Assembly: GCF_007833165.1 (NCBI RefSeq)
Contig: NZ_VOBQ01000003.1
Span: forward strand, 218,885-282,884
DNA: 64,000 nucleotides
Source of the DNA: Caenimonas sedimenti
GTDB lineage: Bacteria > Pseudomonadota > Gammaproteobacteria > Burkholderiales > Burkholderiaceae_C
Direction: 5' to 3'
A model generated the notes under the pieces. That model saw only the letters and a list, made by a program, of their open reading frames with translations. It searched no databases and was not told the DNA's origin. The position numbers were made by a program, and so were the translations under genes. Positions 15,706 through 24,248 of this stretch are shown here, in pieces (the first letter of the stretch is position 1; every line of letters starts with the position of its first letter).

Positions 15706-16491
15706 CTAAGGTTTGGCGCCGGCGCCCATGTGCGCCGAATACAGCTTCTGCATGCCGCCCAGCCAGCGGTCGTAGTCCTGGCCCTTGTTCAGGAAGTACT
15801 TGGCCACCTCGGGGTGGGGCAGGGCGAGGAACTTCTCCTCGCGCATGGTCTGGGTCACGACTTCCGCCACCTGCTCGGGCGTGAGGACGCCGTCAAGCCC
15901 GGCCGAACCGGTCCCGCCGGCGGTCATGTCCGTCTGCACCGACTGCGGACACAGGCAGGACACGCGAACGCCCTGGCGCCCATAGGCGATGCGCAGCCAT
16001 TCCGCGATGGCGACCGCCGCGTGCTTGGTGACGCCGTAGGGTGCCGATTCCACGATGTTCAGCAGCCCCGCCGCTGAAGCCGTGATCACGAAATAGCCTT
16101 CGCCGCGGGCCACCATCTCGGGCACCACGGCGCGTGCCGCCCAGATGTGGGCCATCCCGTGCACCTGCCACATCTTGTCCCACAAGGCATCCTCGAGGTC
16201 GATGCCGCCCGGCTTGCCGAGGATCCCCGCATTCGAGAAGTAGATGTCGACCTGGCCGAAACGCTCGCGCGTGGCGTGGACGAGCTGCTGGATGTCGGCC
16301 TCCCGGCTGACGTCGCATTTCATCGCCACCGCTTGCGCGCCAATGCCCGCCGCGACGCCCTGCGCGCGCTCGAGGTTCAGGTCGGCCACGACGACGCCGC
16401 GTGCGCCCTGCCGCGCCCAATGCTGGGCCATCCCCGCGCCGATGCCGCTCGCGCCGCCGGTGACGATGGCCACCTTGTCCCGAATTTCCAT
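15706..16491 (-). CDS. SDR family NAD(P)-dependent oxidoreductase
   Basis: A 261-residue protein starting at the ATG at 16491, preceded by a GAGGT ribosome site. A classical short-chain dehydrogenase: TGGASGIG cofactor motif at residues ~11-18, Asp in VVADLNLERA, NAGILG, SASAAG serine and YGVTK tyrosine/lysine pair. The C-terminal 30 residues (FLNKGQDYDRWLGGMQKLYSAH) are typical of a subgroup near 3-oxoacyl or steroid-type reductases. It is convergent with the PEP mutase-family gene. Substrate unknown. Confidence 0.9.
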   Translation of the reverse strand: MEIRDKVAIVTGGASGIGAGMAQHWARQGARGVVVADLNLERAQGVAAGIGAQAVAMKCDVSREADIQQLVHATRERFGQVDIYFSNAGILGKPGGIDLEDALWDKMWQVHGMAHIWAARAVVPEMVARGEGYFVITASAAGLLNIVESAPYGVTKHAAVAIAEWLRIAYGRQGVRVSCLCPQSVQTDMTAGGTGSAGLDGVLTPEQVAEVVTQTMREEKFLALPHPEVAKYFLNKGQDYDRWLGGMQKLYSAHMGAGAKP

Positions 16492-16560
16492 GTTGACCTC
16501 CAGTCGCCCCAAGTATGGCGTGGCGGTGCAGGCGCGCCAGCCGCCCAAGTGACAGCAGCG

Positions 16561-16574
16561 TCCTACAGGCGCCG
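16561..16574 (+). promoter_or_regulatory. TCCTAC-type motif before DUF3606 gene
   Basis: TCCTACAGGCGCCG starts 64 bases before the DUF3606 ATG. Similar strings start 62 bases before the RsbQ-like gene (11186) and 66 before the 16947 gene (16881). The constant distance suggests a promoter element or operator. Which factor would read it is unknown. Confidence 0.35.
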
Positions 16575-16624
16575 TGGTTGAGCCTTCCTAGGATGAATTT
16601 TTGCAAACGATCAGGAGATTTCCC

Positions 16625-16804
16625 ATGTCCGACGACAAGACCCAATCCGGCGGCCAGGACCGCGAACGCGTCAACGTCAACCAGGAGTACGAATTGCGTG
16701 ACTGGGCCAACAGCCTCAACACGACCCCGGAGCGCCTGAAGGAAGCCGTGCAGGCCGTGGGGGACCGCGCCGAGAAAGTCCGCGAGTACTTGCGGGGCAA
16801 GTAA
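16625..16804 (+). CDS. DUF3606 domain protein
   Basis: A 59-residue protein, AGGAG ribosome site nine bases before the ATG. RVNVNQEYELRDWANSLNTT followed by PERLKEAVQAVG and a basic end matches the DUF3606 family, a small helical domain in which a lone SANT/HTH-like fold has been proposed. It is usually found in soil proteobacteria near stress-response genes. Unassigned biochemically. Confidence 0.85.
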   Translation: MSDDKTQSGGQDRERVNVNQEYELRDWANSLNTTPERLKEAVQAVGDRAEKVREYLRGK

Positions 16805-16946
16805 GCGGCCGGCGCGCGCTGCGCCGGGGGCGCGCCTGCATGCGACGGGTGCGGCCTCCGACACCAGCGCGACGATGGCGTCCTACGCCGCGGTCCGCGC
16901 CGAATGGCGAACATGGCATCCAGTGAAAACACACGGAGTACCCGAC

Positions 16947-17411
16947 ATGACCGCCGCAACGCAGGACACGCAGACCGATTACTGGCACGACCAAGCGGAC
17001 GAGCCGCGGATCTGCGTCGACGCCCGCATCGATCCGCACGTGCATGAGGCCTACTGGCAGAGCGTGTATTGGGGTGAGTCCTACTACCGCCGGGAATACG
17101 ACTTCGAAGACTACGCGCCCGCCTACTGCGTCGGCTACATCGGCTACGCTCAGTACGGCGGCTGTTTCGACGACGCTGAAAAGTCCCTGTGCGCGAACTG
17201 GTTCCGCATCAAGGGCGGTTCACGGTTGAGCGTCGAAGAAGCCCTGCAAGCCATCCGTGCCGCCTGGGCGCACGCGGAGCAGGCCGAACGCGGCGCCGCG
17301 ACGGCGACGCGCGAGGAAGCGGAAGACGAAGCCGAACTGCTGGAACTCGCGGGCAGCGTGATCGCCAGCCGCCGGGCGCCGGCGGGCCGGCGGGCGATGG
17401 CTACGGCTTGA
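16947..17411 (+). CDS. Uncharacterised acidic/aromatic protein
   Basis: A 154-residue protein from the ATG at 16947, which follows CACGGAG. The first half is rich in Tyr, Trp, Asp and Glu (YWHDQADEPR, AYWQSVYWGESYYRREYDFEDYAPAYCVGYIGYAQYGG). The second half is helical, ending in an Ala/Arg-rich tail. The aromatic central block resembles small proteins found beside DUF3606 and CsbD-type genes in Burkholderiales. No catalytic motif. Its last 11 bases overlap the convergent NUDIX gene. Confidence 0.7.
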   Translation: MTAATQDTQTDYWHDQADEPRICVDARIDPHVHEAYWQSVYWGESYYRREYDFEDYAPAYCVGYIGYAQYGGCFDDAEKSLCANWFRIKGGSRLSVEEALQAIRAAWAHAEQAERGAATATREEAEDEAELLELAGSVIASRRAPAGRRAMATA

Positions 17412-17871
17412 GCGAAAGCGATCGGGTCAGCGCGTCCAGGAAGGGCGCCTGGCCCGGGATGAGCTTGTAGCGGGCCTCATCGAGCCCAAACCACGCGACC
17501 CGGTCGATCTCGGGGAACGACTGTTGCCGCCCGGACCGGGGCGGCCATTCCATTTCGAAGAGATCGCTGCGCAGGGCGGCCGGGTCGGCATTGCCTTCGA
17601 AGGCCCAGGCGCTGATGCGCTTGCCGCTTTTTTGCCGGACTTCACCCAGAGGCTCGAACGGAGGCTGGCAAGGGAAGCCGGTTTCCTCCACGAATTCACG
17701 GCAGGCGGCCTCCAGCGGCGCTTCGGTCTCGTCGTATTCACCCTTGGGCAACGTCCAGGCGCCGAGGTCCTTGCGGGCCCAGAAGGGCCCGCCCGGATGG
17801 GCCAGCAGCACTTCGACGGCATCGCCTTGGCGGCGATACATCAGCAAACCGGCGCTGCGGGGAATGGCCAC
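17401..17871 (-). CDS. NUDIX hydrolase
   Basis: A 156-residue protein with the complete NUDIX box (G-5x-E-7x-REFVEETGF), beginning at GEYDETEAPLEAACREFVEE. The strands SAGLLMYRR, VEVLLAHPGG and WTLPKGEY are typical of the MutT/diadenosine-polyphosphate hydrolase branch. It hydrolyses a nucleoside diphosphate linked to another moiety and the substrate is not predictable. It overlaps the convergent 16947 gene by 11 bases and lies 9 bases from the small-protein pair on the same strand. Confidence 0.9.
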   Translation of the reverse strand: MAIPRSAGLLMYRRQGDAVEVLLAHPGGPFWARKDLGAWTLPKGEYDETEAPLEAACREFVEETGFPCQPPFEPLGEVRQKSGKRISAWAFEGNADPAALRSDLFEMEWPPRSGRQQSFPEIDRVAWFGLDEARYKLIPGQAPFLDALTRSLSLKP

Positions 17872-17880
17872 GTACGCAGT

Positions 17881-18069
17881 CTACGTCGGCAGGGCGGGAG
17901 GCAGGTTGTCCGCGGAGTCTTCGTCGGTGAGGTCGAACCCCTGCTGCTTGCGCTTGCGGATCAGCGCTTCCAGGGCCGTATTGGAACCTTCGCCGCTGCG
18001 CGCCGCCCGGTCACCTCCGGTGGAGCCGTCTTCAGCCGGCGGGAGTTTGCTCTTGCCGTCCTTTGTCAT
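17881..18069 (-). CDS. Small hydrophilic protein, uncharacterised
   Basis: A 62-residue protein, starting MTKDGKSKLP and ending NLPPALPT. Highly charged and Gly/Ser/Asp-rich with one predicted helix (NTALEALIRKRKQQGFDL). It overlaps the preceding small gene by ATGA (18066-18069), strong evidence that both are translated. No family is recognised. A disordered or partner-binding role is possible. Confidence 0.65.
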   Translation of the reverse strand: MTKDGKSKLPPAEDGSTGGDRAARSGEGSNTALEALIRKRKQQGFDLTDEDSADNLPPALPT

Positions 18070-18260
18070 TGGCCGGGCCCCCCGGACGGGTCTTCGTTGT
18101 CGCCCGTCAGGCGGCGATGCTGCTTGGTCTGGGTCTTCAGTTGCGCGAGCGCGCTCGCGGCGCCCTCGCCGGAGCTTCCGGCATGTTCCTGCTCCGAGCC
18201 GGAGGACGGCTGCTCCTGGCCCCCGCCGGTATCCTGTCTTGAATCGCTGGCGCTGCTCAT
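18066..18260 (-). CDS. Small disordered protein, uncharacterised
   Basis: A 64-residue protein, Ser/Gly/Gln/Glu-rich (SRQDTGGGQEQPSSGSEQEH) with a central Ala-rich helix (AASALAQLKTQTKQHRRL). It is almost certainly intrinsically disordered at its N-terminus. It forms an overlapping pair with the gene at 17881. It has no cysteines, signal peptide or membrane segment. Function unknown. Confidence 0.6.
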   Translation of the reverse strand: MSSASDSRQDTGGGQEQPSSGSEQEHAGSSGEGAASALAQLKTQTKQHRRLTGDNEDPSGGPGQ

Positions 18261-18329
18261 GTTTCTTCCCTGCCGGAATGCAGTCCCGGCCCATGCGGCG
18301 ATTCTGGAAAAATGGCTGAGGCTGGCCGG

Positions 18330-19145
18330 TCAGAAAGCTGATGCGCGTGGTGTAGGAAGACTTCCAATGCCGAGTTCACCCAGCCCGGCGGCCCGCTGGA
18401 CTTCCACCCGGATTTCCTCGGTCAGGCGCGCCTTCAGCTGCATGAATTCGGGCGCGGTTTTCATCGCATAGTGCCGCGGGTGCGGCAGCGGCACCGGCAG
18501 GTCGCATTTGATGCGGCCGGGCCGCGCGCTCATGACCACCGCGCGGTTGCCCATGAAGATGGCTTCGTCGATGTCGTGGGTGACGAACAGCACCGTCTTC
18601 TGTTCGGCCTCCCAGATGCCCTGCAGCAATTCCTGCATCAGTTCGCGGGTCTGGTGGTCCAGCGCGCCGAAAGGTTCGTCCATCAGCAGGATGCGGGGTG
18701 CGTTGGCCAGCGCACGGGCCAGGGCGGTGCGCTGCTGCATGCCGCCGGAGAGCTGCTTCGGGAAGTGGTTCTCGAATCCGTTCAGCCCCACCTTGGCGAT
18801 GAACTGGCGGGCCAGCGCGTGCTGGTCGGCCAGCGGCATGCCTTTCTCGCGCAGGCCGAAGCACACGTTCTGCAGCACCGTGAGCCAGGGGAACAGCGTG
18901 TAGCTCTGGAAGACCATGCCACGGTCGGCGCCCGGCCCGGCCACCGGTTTGCCGTCCAGGGCGATGCTGCCGGTCGTGGGGCTGTCCAGCCCGGCCACCA
19001 TGCGCAGCAAGGTGCTCTTGCCGCAGCCGGAGGGGCCGAGGATGGTGATGAAGTCGTTCTCTTCGACCTGCAGATCGGTCGCCTGCAGGGCCACTGTGCC
19101 GCCGGTGAAAGTCTTGGAGACCCCGGAAATATGGAGAACGCTCAT
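18330..19145 (-). CDS. ABC transporter ATPase, hut-associated
   Basis: A 271-residue protein from the ATG at 19145, overlapping the permease stop by ATGA. Walker A GPSGCGKST, Q-loop VFQSYTLFPWL, signature LSGGMQQR, Walker B ILLMDEPFGALD and H-loop FVTHDIDEA assign it to the NrtD/SsuB/TauB class. It drives import by the permease at 19142 with the binding protein at 19923. Since the operon starts with hutU and hutH, the substrate is inferred to be histidine, urocanate or another imidazole compound, rather than nitrate or taurine. Confidence 0.92.
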   Translation of the reverse strand: MSVLHISGVSKTFTGGTVALQATDLQVEENDFITILGPSGCGKSTLLRMVAGLDSPTTGSIALDGKPVAGPGADRGMVFQSYTLFPWLTVLQNVCFGLREKGMPLADQHALARQFIAKVGLNGFENHFPKQLSGGMQQRTALARALANAPRILLMDEPFGALDHQTRELMQELLQGIWEAEQKTVLFVTHDIDEAIFMGNRAVVMSARPGRIKCDLPVPLPHPRHYAMKTAPEFMQLKARLTEEIRVEVQRAAGLGELGIGSLPTPRASAF

Positions 19146-19921
19146 CTGGACAGCTGCGCCCACGGGTAGAGTTTGCGGTTGAAGGCCTTGAAGGCGAAGT
19201 CGGTCACCAGGCCGATGAGGCCGATGACGATGATGCCGAAGATGATCTGGTCGGTGGCCAGCAGCGACTGGCTGTCGGTGATCATGTGCCCGATGCCGCT
19301 GGACGCGCCGATCAGCTCCGCCACGATCACGTAGGTCCAGGCCCAGCCCAGCACCATGCGCAGGGTCTCCGCAATTTCCGGCGCGCTGGAAGGAAGCAGC
19401 ACGCGCGTGACAATGCCGCGGTCGCCGGCGCCCAGCGTGTAGGCGGCCTCGACCAGGTCGCGCCGGGTGTTGCCCACGCTTACCGCGACCATCAGCACCA
19501 GCTGGAAAAAAGAGCCGATGAAGATGACCGCCAGCTTCTGCGCCTCGCCGATGCCCGCCCAGAGGATCAGGAGCGGGATGAAGGCCGAGGCCGGCAGGTA
19601 GCGCGCGAAGCTCACGAACGGCTCGAAGAAGGCTTCGATGGGCTTGTAGGCGCCCATCAGCACGCCGAGCGGAACCGCGAGCACCGCGGCGATCGCGAAG
19701 CCGCCGAACACCCGCCAGATGGTCATGCCGATGTCCTTGGCGAAGCCCTGCTTGAGGAGCAGGTCATAGCCGGACTTCACCATGGTGATGGGGTCGGCGA
19801 GGAAGGTCTTGGAGACGAACCCGCCCAGCGTGGCGGCAGCCCACACGGCGACGAACAGCACGAAGAAGCCGACCCCCAGCGCGATGCGCGTGCCGGGGGC
19901 GACGGGTTGCAGGGGGCGCAA
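19142..19921 (-). CDS. ABC transporter permease, hut-associated
   Basis: A 259-residue inner-membrane protein of the SsuC/TauC/NrtB type with six predicted helices. The EAA loop is EAAYTLGAGDRGIVTRVLLPSSAPEI, the cytoplasmic contact to the ATPase. The order periplasmic binding protein, permease and ATPase, with 1-base spacing and ATGA overlap, shows a single transport operon downstream of hutH. Confidence 0.92.
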   Translation of the reverse strand: MRPLQPVAPGTRIALGVGFFVLFVAVWAAATLGGFVSKTFLADPITMVKSGYDLLLKQGFAKDIGMTIWRVFGGFAIAAVLAVPLGVLMGAYKPIEAFFEPFVSFARYLPASAFIPLLILWAGIGEAQKLAVIFIGSFFQLVLMVAVSVGNTRRDLVEAAYTLGAGDRGIVTRVLLPSSAPEIAETLRMVLGWAWTYVIVAELIGASSGIGHMITDSQSLLATDQIIFGIIVIGLIGLVTDFAFKAFNRKLYPWAQLSR

Positions 19922-19922
19922 G

Positions 19923-20867
19923 TTACCGGATGAAGGTCGTGTCGGCCAGCTTGCTCAGGTCCGGGATGGCCCGGATCACGCCCGCTTCCAGCAGCAGGTC
20001 GGCCGCTTCCTTGGTGAACGCCGCGTGCTCGCCCGCGAAGAACTTCTGGTTGGCCGCCTTGTCCTGCCAGCGCAGGAAGCTGGCCGATTTGCCGAATGCC
20101 TCGCCGGTCTGCTTGACGTCGGCGCCCATGATCTCGTAGCTCTTGGCCGGGTCCTTCTTGATCATCTCGACGGCCTCGAAATAGCTGTCGGCCAGCGCCT
20201 TGGCGGCCTTGGCGTTGTCCGTCAGGAACTTGGGGGCGCAGCCGAAGGTGTCCATCACCATCGGGTAGTCGAGCGTGGTGGCGAGGATCTTGCCGGCTTC
20301 CGGCTTGGCGCGCACGGCCGACAGGTAGGGCTCGTAGGTCATGGCGGCATCGAGATCGGCCACGCCCGCAAGGATGGCGTTGGCGGCGGGCTGCGGCTCC
20401 ATCGTCGTGACCTTCACGTCCTTCACCGACATGCCGTTCTTCTTCAGCATCCAGGCGAGGGCGAAATACGGGGACGTGCCGGGAGCGCTGGCGCCAATGG
20501 TCTTGCCCTTCAGGTCGCTGATCTTCGCGATCCCAGGCTTCACCACCATGCCGTCGGCGCCGTAGCTCTTGTCCAGTTGGAAGATTTGCGTGGTGGCGAC
20601 GCCGGCGGCGTTCCAGACCACCCAGGTTTCCACCGTGGTGGCGGCGCACTGGATGTCGCCGGAGGCGATGGCCAGGTGGCGGTCCTTCTGCGGGATCTTC
20701 TTGATCGTCACGTCCAGGCCGTTCTTCTTGAAGATGCCGGCTTCCTTGGCCAGCGTGAGCGGCGCGAAGCCGGTCCAGCCCGAGATGCCGATGGCGACTT
20801 TGGTTTCCTGCGCCTGCACCGCGGTGGCGGCGAACGCGGCGAGCGACAGGGCGAGCAGCTTCTTCAT
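19923..20867 (-). CDS. ABC transporter substrate-binding protein (NrtA/SsuA-like), hut-associated
   Basis: A 314-residue protein with a Sec signal peptide of about 20 residues ending in AVQAQ. GISGWTGFAPLTLAKEAGIFKKNG and the AGVADLDAAMTYEPYLSA segment place it in the NMT1/SsuA-like family that binds small organic compounds. It lies 44 bases after hutH on the same strand and is therefore probably expressed with histidine degradation and controlled by HutC. The ligand is inferred from context only. Confidence 0.9.
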   Translation of the reverse strand: MKKLLALSLAAFAATAVQAQETKVAIGISGWTGFAPLTLAKEAGIFKKNGLDVTIKKIPQKDRHLAIASGDIQCAATTVETWVVWNAAGVATTQIFQLDKSYGADGMVVKPGIAKISDLKGKTIGASAPGTSPYFALAWMLKKNGMSVKDVKVTTMEPQPAANAILAGVADLDAAMTYEPYLSAVRAKPEAGKILATTLDYPMVMDTFGCAPKFLTDNAKAAKALADSYFEAVEMIKKDPAKSYEIMGADVKQTGEAFGKSASFLRWQDKAANQKFFAGEHAAFTKEAADLLLEAGVIRAIPDLSKLADTTFIR

Positions 20868-20911
20868 GGGATTCTCCGATTCGTGGGAAGGTAGGGAACT
20901 CTATGCAACCG

Positions 20912-22465
20912 TCATGCCAGATGCAATGCGTGCAACTCCGGGATGGCGCTTTCGATGGCGTGGCCGATGTCGCCGCTGCAGACCAGGTGGTGCACGGCTT
21001 CCATGTCGCGGGCCAGGCTGCGGTCGGCCATCATCGCCGGCGAGACGCTGCGCAGCAGGCGCAGCACGCCTTCCAGCCCCGGCGAGCTTTGCAGCGGCCG
21101 CAGGAATTCGATCCCCTGCGCGGCGGCCAGCAGCTCGATGGCGACGATGTGGGCGGTGTTGCGTAGCATCGGTCCCAGGCGCCGGGCGGCGAAGGTGGCC
21201 ATGCTCACGTGGTCTTCCTGGTTGGCCGAGGTCGGCAGGCTGTCCACGCTGGCGGGGTGCGCCAGCGACTTGTTCTCCGAAGCGAGCGCGGCCGCCGTGA
21301 CGTGCACGATCATGAAGCCGGAGTTCAGCCCCGGCTCGGGCGTCAGGAAGGGCGGCAGTCGGGAAACCACCGTGTCGACCAGCATGGCGACGCGGCGCTC
21401 CGAAATCGCGCCGATCTCCGCGATCGCCACGGCCAGCGCATCGGCGACCAGCGCGACCGGTTCGGCGTGGAAGTTCCCGCCGGAGATCATCTCGCCTTCC
21501 GCCGCGAACACCAGCGGGTTGTCGGTGACGGCGTTGGCTTCGCGGACCAGCACCTGCGCCGCGTAGCGCATCTGGTCCAGGCAAGCTCCCATCACCTGCG
21601 GCTGGCAGCGCAGGCAATAGGGGTCCTGCACGCGGTCGTCGTTTTCCAGGTGGGAGCGGCGGATTTCGCTGCTGGCCGTGAGCGCGCGGTAGGCCGACGC
21701 GCAGGCGATCTGGCCCGGCTGGCCGCGCACGGCATGGATGCGCGGGTCGAAAGGCGCGTCGCTGCCGCGGGCGGCGTCCAGCGTCAGGCCGCCGGCGATC
21801 ACGGCCGCCTCGAACACGCGGTCGGCGGTGAGCAGGGCGTCGATGGCCAGCGCCGTCGACACCTGCGTGCCGTTGATCAGGGCCAGGCCTTCCTTGGCGC
21901 CGAGCACCAGCGGCTTCAGGCCGGCGCGTTCCAGCGCGTGCGCCGCCGGCATGCGTTCGTTGTCGTAGAAGACTTCGCCTTCGCCGATCAGGGGCAGGCT
22001 CAGGTGGGCGAGCGGCGCGAGATCACCCGATGCGCCCACGGAGCCCTGGCAGGGAATCACCGGAATCACGCCGCGGTTGTGCAGGGCCAGCAACCCATCG
22101 ATGACTTCCTCCCGCACCCCCGAGTAACCGCGCGCCAGGCTGGCGGCCTTCAGCAGCAGGATCAAGCGCACGACGCGCTGCGACAAGGGCTCGCCGACAC
22201 CGACGGCGTGCGAGCGCAGCAGCTTGAGCTGCAGCAGGGCCAAGTCTTCCCTGGCGATGCGTTGCGTGGCGAGCTTGCCGAAGCCGGTGTTGACGCCGTA
22301 GACCGGTGCGTCGCCTTCGGTGGCGCGCCGCACCTGTTCGGCGCTGGCGGCAATGACGGCGCGGCAGGACGGTGCCAGCGCGACCTGCAAAGGCTCGGGG
22401 GCGCACAGCCGGCGCAGCTGCGCCAGGGAGAGCTCGCCGGGAACGAGGATTTCCGGTCCTGGCAC
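20912..22465 (-). CDS. hutH: Histidine ammonia-lyase
   Basis: A 517-residue protein from a GTG at 22465, two bases past the hutU stop (a TTG at 22471 is an alternative). The Ala145-Ser146-Gly147 triad in GSVGASGDLAPLAH cyclises to the MIO electrophile. Other family marks are YGVNTGFGKLA, ALINGTQ, RVQDPYCLRCQPQVMG and SANQEDHVSM. It deaminates histidine to trans-urocanate, step 1 of the pathway. It follows hutU in the leftward operon, the usual hutU-hutH order. Confidence 0.97.
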   Translation of the reverse strand: MPGPEILVPGELSLAQLRRLCAPEPLQVALAPSCRAVIAASAEQVRRATEGDAPVYGVNTGFGKLATQRIAREDLALLQLKLLRSHAVGVGEPLSQRVVRLILLLKAASLARGYSGVREEVIDGLLALHNRGVIPVIPCQGSVGASGDLAPLAHLSLPLIGEGEVFYDNERMPAAHALERAGLKPLVLGAKEGLALINGTQVSTALAIDALLTADRVFEAAVIAGGLTLDAARGSDAPFDPRIHAVRGQPGQIACASAYRALTASSEIRRSHLENDDRVQDPYCLRCQPQVMGACLDQMRYAAQVLVREANAVTDNPLVFAAEGEMISGGNFHAEPVALVADALAVAIAEIGAISERRVAMLVDTVVSRLPPFLTPEPGLNSGFMIVHVTAAALASENKSLAHPASVDSLPTSANQEDHVSMATFAARRLGPMLRNTAHIVAIELLAAAQGIEFLRPLQSSPGLEGVLRLLRSVSPAMMADRSLARDMEAVHHLVCSGDIGHAIESAIPELHALHLA

Positions 22466-22467
22466 GC

Positions 22468-24171
22468 TCAACCGATCATCGGCAGGTTCAACTTCTGCTC
22501 GCGCGCGCACTCCGCCGCGATCTCGTAGCCGGCATCCGCGTGGCGCATCACGCCTGTGGCGGGGTCGTTGAACAGCACCCGTTCGATCTTCTCCGCCGCT
22601 TCAGCCGTGCCGTCGCAGACGATCACCACGCCCGCGTGCTGCGAATAGCCCATGCCAACGCCGCCGCCGTGGTGCAGGCTGACCCAGGTGGCACCGCTCG
22701 CGGTGTTCAGCAGCGCATTCAGCATCGGCCAGTCGCTCACCGCGTCGCTGCCGTCGCGCATGGCTTCGGTTTCGCGGTTGGGCGAGGCGACCGAGCCGCT
22801 GTCCAGGTGGTCGCGGCCGATCACGATGGGCGCCTTCAGCTCACCGTTCTTCACCATCTCGTTGAACGCCAGGCCCGCAATGTGCCGTTCGCCCAGGCCG
22901 ATCCAGCAGATGCGAGCGGGCAGGCCCTGGAAGGCGATGCGCTCGCCCGCCATGTCCAGCCAGCGATGCAGGGATTCGTTCCGCGGGAACAATTCCTTCA
23001 GCTTGGCGTCGGTCTTGCGGATGTCTTCCGGGTCACCGGAGAGCGCGACCCAGCGGAACGGACCGACGCCGCGGCAGAACAGCGGACGGATGTACGCCGG
23101 CACGAAGCCAGGATAGGCGAAGGCGTCGGCCACGCCGAAGTCCTGTGCGACCTGGCGCAGGTTGTTGCCGTAGTCGACGGTGGGAACACCCATGGCGTGG
23201 AAGGCCAGCATCGCGCGCACGTGCACGGCACACGATTCGCCCGCGGCCTGCGTCAAGGCCGCGTGCTGCGCCGGATCTTTCTGCGCGGCCTGCCATTGTT
23301 CGACCGTCCAGCCCGCGGGCAGGTAGCCATTGATGATGTCGTGCGCCGAGGTCTGGTCGGTCACGATGTCGGGCCGGAGCCCGCCGGCCTGGGCGCGCCG
23401 CGCCAGCTCCGGCACGATCTCGGCGGCATTGCCGCACAGGCCAATGGACACGGCCTCCTTGCGCGCCGTGTGGTGCGCGATCAGGGCCAGCGCTTCGTCC
23501 AGGTCCTTGGCCTGCTTGTCGAGATACTTCGTGCGCAGCCGGAAATCGATGCGCGACTGCTGGCATTCGATGTTGAGCGAGCAGGCGCCGGCGAACGAAG
23601 CCGCGAGCGGTTGTGCGCCGCCCATGCCGCCCAACCCGGCCGTCAGCACCCAGCGGCCGGCGAGGCTGCCGCCGTAGTGCTGGCGCGCCGCTTCGGCGAA
23701 GGTCTCGTAGGTGCCCTGGACGATGCCCTGGGTGCCGATGTAGATCCAGCTGCCGGCCGTCATCTGGCCGTACATCATCAGGCCCTGGCGGTCGAGCTCG
23801 TTGAAGTGTTCCCAGGTGGCCCACTTGGGCACCAGGTTGGAATTGGCGATGAGCACCCGCGGCGCCCCCGGGTGCGTGCGGAACACCCCGACCGGCTTGC
23901 CGGATTGCACCAGCAGCGTTTCATCGGGCTGCAGCTTTTTCAGGGTGGCGAGGATCGCCTCGAAGGCCGGCCAGTTGCGCGCCGCCTTGCCGATGCCGCC
24001 GTAGACGACCAGCTCGTCCGGGTTCTCGGCGACCGCCGGGTCCAGGTTGTTCTGGATCATCCGGTACGCGCCCTCGATCTGCCAGTTGGCGCAGCTGAGC
24101 TGCGTGCCGTGCGGGGACTTGACCGGGCGCGGCCCGGCGGCCAGGTAGGCGGACTGGGAGTGGTCGGACAC
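22468..24171 (-). CDS. hutU: Urocanate hydratase
   Basis: A 567-residue protein if it starts at the GTG at 24171, which has a good AGGAG six bases before it (24178-24182). The ATG at 24201 would give 577 residues but leaves only 3 bases to the HutC operator and has no ribosome site. Motifs: [39 protein letters not shown] (NAD+ site) and the catalytic Cys region [22 protein letters not shown]. It adds water to urocanate to yield imidazolonepropionate. First gene of the leftward hutU-hutH-ABC operon. Confidence 0.95.
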   Translation of the reverse strand: MSDHSQSAYLAAGPRPVKSPHGTQLSCANWQIEGAYRMIQNNLDPAVAENPDELVVYGGIGKAARNWPAFEAILATLKKLQPDETLLVQSGKPVGVFRTHPGAPRVLIANSNLVPKWATWEHFNELDRQGLMMYGQMTAGSWIYIGTQGIVQGTYETFAEAARQHYGGSLAGRWVLTAGLGGMGGAQPLAASFAGACSLNIECQQSRIDFRLRTKYLDKQAKDLDEALALIAHHTARKEAVSIGLCGNAAEIVPELARRAQAGGLRPDIVTDQTSAHDIINGYLPAGWTVEQWQAAQKDPAQHAALTQAAGESCAVHVRAMLAFHAMGVPTVDYGNNLRQVAQDFGVADAFAYPGFVPAYIRPLFCRGVGPFRWVALSGDPEDIRKTDAKLKELFPRNESLHRWLDMAGERIAFQGLPARICWIGLGERHIAGLAFNEMVKNGELKAPIVIGRDHLDSGSVASPNRETEAMRDGSDAVSDWPMLNALLNTASGATWVSLHHGGGVGMGYSQHAGVVIVCDGTAEAAEKIERVLFNDPATGVMRHADAGYEIAAECAREQKLNLPMIG

Positions 24172-24204
24172 GGCGGGCTCCTGATACGAATTCGCAGGCA
24201 TCCT

Positions 24205-24220
24205 AGTTGTCTATACAACT
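24205..24220. promoter_or_regulatory. HutC operator between hutU and hutC
   Basis: A palindrome AGTTGT-CTAT-ACAACT with 6-base arms, in the divergent gap. The GntR/HutC consensus is a TTGTATA-type inverted repeat, so this is a credible single site repressing both operons. It lies 28 bases before hutC and 33 before the preferred hutU GTG. In other bacteria urocanate releases HutC. Confidence 0.8.
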
Positions 24221-24248
24221 TGTGTCAACCGGGGTTATCATCCCGGCC

